Positions 5,952 through 8,251 of a stretch of 8,251 nucleotides of DNA are shown here, one piece after another. A program made the translations under genes and the position numbers. Below the pieces are notes generated by a model. That model searched no databases. It had not been told where the DNA came from and saw only the letters and a program-made list of their open reading frames with translations. Source of the stretch: Nocardioides sp. (GTDB taxonomy: Bacteria > Actinomycetota > Actinomycetes > Propionibacteriales > Nocardioidaceae); the NCBI GenBank assembly GCA_029264225.1, contig JARICB010000215.1, positions 1-8,251 of the forward strand. The letters run 5' to 3'. How positions within the stretch are numbered: the first letter of the stretch is position 1; each line of letters starts with the position of its first letter.

Positions 5952-6007
5952 GCCTCCAGCCTGATGGCCGTGGCCGGTCGGCAGTAGCCCCCCGAACAGT
6001 GGTGACC

Positions 6008-6023
6008 TATAATCATTGCTTAT
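6008..6023 (+). promoter_or_regulatory. lysR -10 box TATAAT overlapped by a T-N11-A LysR-type dyad
   Basis: TATAAT at 6008-6013 is a perfect -10 hexamer 8 bases before the ATG at 6022, so the lysR transcript is probably leaderless; no Shine-Dalgarno is present. ATAA (6009-6012) and TTAT (6020-6023) form an inverted repeat with a 7-base spacer. Its T6010 and A6022 are 11 bases apart, the T-N11-A form of LysR-family sites. Binding here would cover the promoter and start codon, as expected for negative autoregulation, and could also affect the divergent exporter gene. Confidence 0.55.
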
Positions 6024-6948
6024 GAGCGGCTTGGACCTGGTCACCCTGCGACTGCTCGTTGCGATCGAAGAGCTCGGCAGCATCAATGCGGCCGCCGAGT
6101 CCGTAGGCATTACTCAGCCTGCAGCCAGTGCGCGACTGCGGGAGTTCGAGTCTCGCTGGCGGCTGGCGGTCGCCAGCCGCACACCGCGAGGCACCTCGCT
6201 GACCACGGACGGCGTTGCCGTCGCGGCGTGGGCAGGCAAGGTCCTTTCCGAGGCAGACGCCATGGTGGCCGGCCTCCAGGCACTATCGTCGAGCCGCGAG
6301 GGCGACCTGGCGATCGCGGCCAGCCTGACCATCGCCGAGTTCGTCCTGCCCCGCTGGATCAGCCGACTGCGGGCCGCCCGACCCGACATCAGCCCCCAAC
6401 TGCGGGTGATCAACTCCGCGACCGTCCTCGATCTGGTGGAGCGCGAGGAGGTGCAGATCGGCTTCGTGGAGACCGCCCAGCCGCCGACCGCGTTCGAGCA
6501 CCGGGTGATCGGCTACGACACCGTCGTGATCGCCGTACCCCCGCAGCATCCGTGGGCACGGCGGAGCTATCCGATCCCGGTGGATCAACTGCTGAGCGAG
6601 GCCTACGTGCTGCGCGAGCAGGGGTCGGGCACCCGCAGCACCTTCGAGCGGGCTCTGCGCCACCTGCCGGACGTCGCCATCGAGGCCAGCTCGACCCAGA
6701 CCCTGATCGGCGCCGCACTTGCGGGCGTCGGCCCGGCCGTGTTGTCTGCGCTCGCGCTCCGGCCACACCTCGAGCGGGGGGATCTGGTCGCCGTCCGCAC
6801 GGTGCTCGACCTCCGCCGTCCGCTGACCGCCGTCTGGCGGCGCGGCCACCGCCTCCCCGGTCCGGCTCGCGACCTGCTGGCCCTCGCTGGGTCGGCCTCC
6901 CTGCTGGAGTCGGCTACCGCACTCACCGGCGGTCGGAGCAAGGGGTAG
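6022..6948 (+). CDS. LysR-family transcriptional regulator
   Basis: LysR-type regulator of 308 residues (family about 300): N-terminal winged helix-turn-helix with SINAAAESVGITQPAASARLREFE around 20-43, a linker helix to about 92, and a two-lobed periplasmic-binding-like effector domain from about 95. Segments such as GDLAIAASLTIAEFVLPRWI (94-113), EREEVQIGFVE (140-150) and LREQGSGTRSTFE (197-209) resemble the branch that includes YeiE and CbbR. The ATG at 6022 is preferred over a TTG at 6016 because a TATAAT box ends 8 bases before the ATG. It is divergent from the putative sulfate exporter and the probable regulator of it. Codons 46-53 contain a perfect 10-bp inverted repeat. The ligand is unknown; fadH starts 83 bases downstream behind its own palindrome. 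Confidence 0.93.
   Translation: MSGLDLVTLRLLVAIEELGSINAAAESVGITQPAASARLREFESRWRLAVASRTPRGTSLTTDGVAVAAWAGKVLSEADAMVAGLQALSSSREGDLAIAASLTIAEFVLPRWISRLRAARPDISPQLRVINSATVLDLVEREEVQIGFVETAQPPTAFEHRVIGYDTVVIAVPPQHPWARRSYPIPVDQLLSEAYVLREQGSGTRSTFERALRHLPDVAIEASSTQTLIGAALAGVGPAVLSALALRPHLERGDLVAVRTVLDLRRPLTAVWRRGHRLPGPARDLLALAGSASLLESATALTGGRSKG
6159..6180. repeat. Perfect 10-bp inverted repeat inside lysR
   Basis: GCGGCTGGCG, then GT, then CGCCAGCCGC, at bases 138-159 of the lysR coding sequence (residues 46-53, just after the recognition helix). With so short a centre the RNA stem would be about 9 bp with a 4-base loop. It could be chance in GC-rich coding DNA. Confidence 0.5.
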
Positions 6949-6959
6949 AGCACCAGGTG

Positions 6960-6973
6960 TGCAACTAGTTGCA
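6960..6973. promoter_or_regulatory. Perfect 14-base palindrome TGCAACTAGTTGCA upstream of fadH
   Basis: TGCAACT/AGTTGCA is a perfect dyad without spacer in the 83-base gap between lysR and fadH. Its right half contains TTGCAT (6969-6974), which could be a -35 element with CAGACT (6992-6997) as a weak -10 at 17-base spacing, so a bound repressor would block polymerase. The form is typical of operators of dimeric winged-helix or TetR-type repressors; the half-site resembles some MarR sites, but that is from memory. No candidate regulator gene of those families is in the window. Confidence 0.55.
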
Positions 6974-7016
6974 TAGCGGTCCTGGATAGGTCAGACTCGA
7001 CGCACTGTCGACCCAC

Positions 7017-7022
7017 GAAGGA
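7017..7022 (+). promoter_or_regulatory. Shine-Dalgarno of fadH
   Basis: GAAGGA lies 9 bases before the ATG at 7032 and fixes the start that also matches the E. coli FadH N-terminus. A small inverted repeat TCGAC-N5-GTCGA (6997-7011) sits just upstream of it in the leader. Confidence 0.7.
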
Positions 7023-7031
7023 CTGCCTGCG

Positions 7032-8251
7032 ATGCCCTACCCCCACCTCCTCGCCCCACTCACGATCGGCGACCTGACGCTGCGCAACCGGGTCGTCATG
7101 GGTTCGATGCATACCGGGCTCGAGGACGCGCCGTGGGACATCGACAAACTGGCGGCCTACTTCGCCGAGCGCGCGCGCGGCGAGGTCGGCCTGATCATCA
7201 CCGGCGGCTACGCGCCGACCAAGCGCGGCTGGCTTAAGCCGTTCGCCGCCGAGATGACCAACCGGCTTCAGGCCGCACGGCACCGCCGGGTGACCGATGC
7301 CGTGCACGAGGCCGGTGGCGCAATCGCTATGCAGATACTGCACGCCGGCCGCTACGGCTACCACCCGCTGAGCGTCAGCGCCTCGACCCGCAAATCGCCA
7401 ATCACCCCGTTCAAGCCCTCGGCCCTCTCGACCGGCGCGGTCGACCGGACGGCAACCGCCTTCGCCAAGTCCGTCGCGCTCGCGCGCCGCGCCGGCTACG
7501 ACGCCGTCGAGATCATGGGCTCGGAGGGCTACCTGATCAACCAGTTCCTCGCGGCCCGCACCAACGACCGCACCGACAAGTGGGGCGGCAGCGCGTCCGC
7601 TCGTATGCGGTTCCCGATCGAGGTCGTCCGCCGCTCGCGCGAGCTCGTCGGCGAGGGCTTCCCCATCGTCTACCGGATCTCGCTGCTCGACCTGGTCGAA
7701 GGTGGACAGACCTGGGACGAGGTGAGCGAGCTCGTCGGCGAACTCGAGCAGGCCGGCGTGAGTGTGCTCAATACCGGCATCGGCTGGCACGAGGCCCGGG
7801 TCCCGACGATCATTACCCAGGTCCCGCGCGGCGCGTGGCGCTCGACAACGGCCCGGCTCAAGGAGATCGCGACCGTCCCGGTCTGCGCCTCCAACCGGAT
7901 CAACACTCCAGAACTCGCCGAAGACATCCTCGCCGCGGGCGAGGCCGACCTCGTCTCGATGGCACGACCGCTGCTCGCCGATGCCGACTTCGTCGCCAAG
8001 GCAGCCGCTGGCCGGGCCGATGAGATCAACACCTGCATCGCCTGCAACCAGGCGTGCCTGGACCACGTGTTCGCGAACAAGAAAGCCTCCTGCCTGGTGA
8101 ACCCGCGGGCCTGCCGCGAGACCGAGCTGGTGCTGCTGCCCATCCCCACGCCGTCGGACCTACGCGGTCACCTGCCCACGGTTGCGGTCGTCGGCGCCGG
8201 CCCGGCCGGTCTGGCAGCCGCGGTCAACGCCGCCGAACGCGGCTTCGCAGT
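7032..8251 (+). CDS. fadH: NADPH 2,4-dienoyl-CoA reductase, C-terminus cut by window edge
   Basis: FMN/FAD/4Fe-4S enzyme reducing 2,4-dienoyl-CoA to enoyl-CoA with NADPH, needed for beta-oxidation of acyl chains with even-position double bonds. The 406 visible residues cover the FMN TIM barrel and the start of the FAD/NADPH part: RNRVVMGSMHTGLE (18-31), QILHAGRY (101-108), GSEGYLINQFL with Tyr167 (163-173), WGG (184-186), NTGIGWHEARVPT with His253 (247-259), SMARPLLAD (309-317), the cluster cysteines Cys335, Cys338, Cys342 and Cys354, and the dinucleotide motif GAGPAG (388-393). Tyr, His and the four Cys follow E. coli FadH (166, 252, 334, 337, 341, 353, from memory) with an offset of one throughout. 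About 265 residues should follow beyond the edge. It lies on the same strand after lysR but has its own palindrome and Shine-Dalgarno, so it is probably separately controlled. Confidence 0.95.
   Translation, partial: MPYPHLLAPLTIGDLTLRNRVVMGSMHTGLEDAPWDIDKLAAYFAERARGEVGLIITGGYAPTKRGWLKPFAAEMTNRLQAARHRRVTDAVHEAGGAIAMQILHAGRYGYHPLSVSASTRKSPITPFKPSALSTGAVDRTATAFAKSVALARRAGYDAVEIMGSEGYLINQFLAARTNDRTDKWGGSASARMRFPIEVVRRSRELVGEGFPIVYRISLLDLVEGGQTWDEVSELVGELEQAGVSVLNTGIGWHEARVPTIITQVPRGAWRSTTARLKEIATVPVCASNRINTPELAEDILAAGEADLVSMARPLLADADFVAKAAAGRADEINTCIACNQACLDHVFANKKASCLVNPRACRETELVLLPIPTPSDLRGHLPTVAVVGAGPAGLAAAVNAAERGFA

Noticed and set aside
6016..6018. TTG as an earlier lysR start
   Set aside because: It lies only 2 bases after the TATAAT box, inside the promoter, and has no ribosome-binding site; the ATG at 6022 fits better.
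6603..8066. Minus-strand ORF of 487 codons opposite lysR and fadH
   Set aside because: It runs across two genes and the palindromic gap. The plus-strand frames have complete LysR and FadH motifs.

Overview
The window is GC-rich, tightly packed bacterial DNA with the look of an actinobacterial chromosome, perhaps Nocardioides-like. The reasons are the strong G/C bias at third codon positions, an EthA-type Baeyer-Villiger monooxygenase, a mycobacterial-type alpha-methylacyl-CoA racemase, and several genes whose TAnnnT -10 box lies only 6-8 bases before the start codon, as in leaderless actinobacterial transcripts. The genus is an inference. There are no tRNA, rRNA, CRISPR or mobile-element signals, and no gene-free stretch longer than about 210 bases.

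Layout. (1) 1-979, minus: the N-terminal 326 residues of a DEAD-box RNA helicase, cut by the window edge. It is preceded by an unusually structured leader (four stem-loops, 992-1075), a candidate -10 box (1117-1122) and four GACGT boxes about one helical turn apart (1140-1174). (2) 1191-4317, minus: a three-gene unit transcribed mcr-like racemase, then a small split-barrel flavin/F420-type protein, then an EthA-like monooxygenase. (3) 4318-4423: a divergent regulatory gap with a dyad and direct repeats. (4) 4424-4954, plus: a PadR-family regulator, convergent with (5) 4962-5951, minus: a YeiH/UPF0324 putative sulfate exporter. (6) 6022-6948, plus: a LysR-type regulator divergent from the exporter, with a TATAAT box and a T-N11-A dyad overlapping its own start codon. 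(7) 6960-6973: a perfect 14-base palindrome, followed by (8) 7032-8251, plus: the first 406 residues of a FadH-type 2,4-dienoyl-CoA reductase, cut by the right edge.

How the parts may work together. The racemase and the dienoyl-CoA reductase are auxiliary enzymes of beta-oxidation (2-methyl-branched and unsaturated acyl-CoAs). The monooxygenase would insert oxygen next to a ketone. Together they suggest catabolism of branched, isoprenoid or steroid-like lipids, with the racemase unit plausibly controlled by PadR. The exporter/LysR pair is a separate module whose divergent arrangement resembles E. coli yeiH/yeiE. I see no wholly new multi-gene system. The observations most worth following up are regulatory: the helicase leader, the phased GACGT array, a 34-codon ORF with the best Shine-Dalgarno sequence in the window overlapping the start of the split-barrel gene, an 11-bp hairpin early in the exporter gene, and the palindromes before padR/mcr, lysR and fadH.
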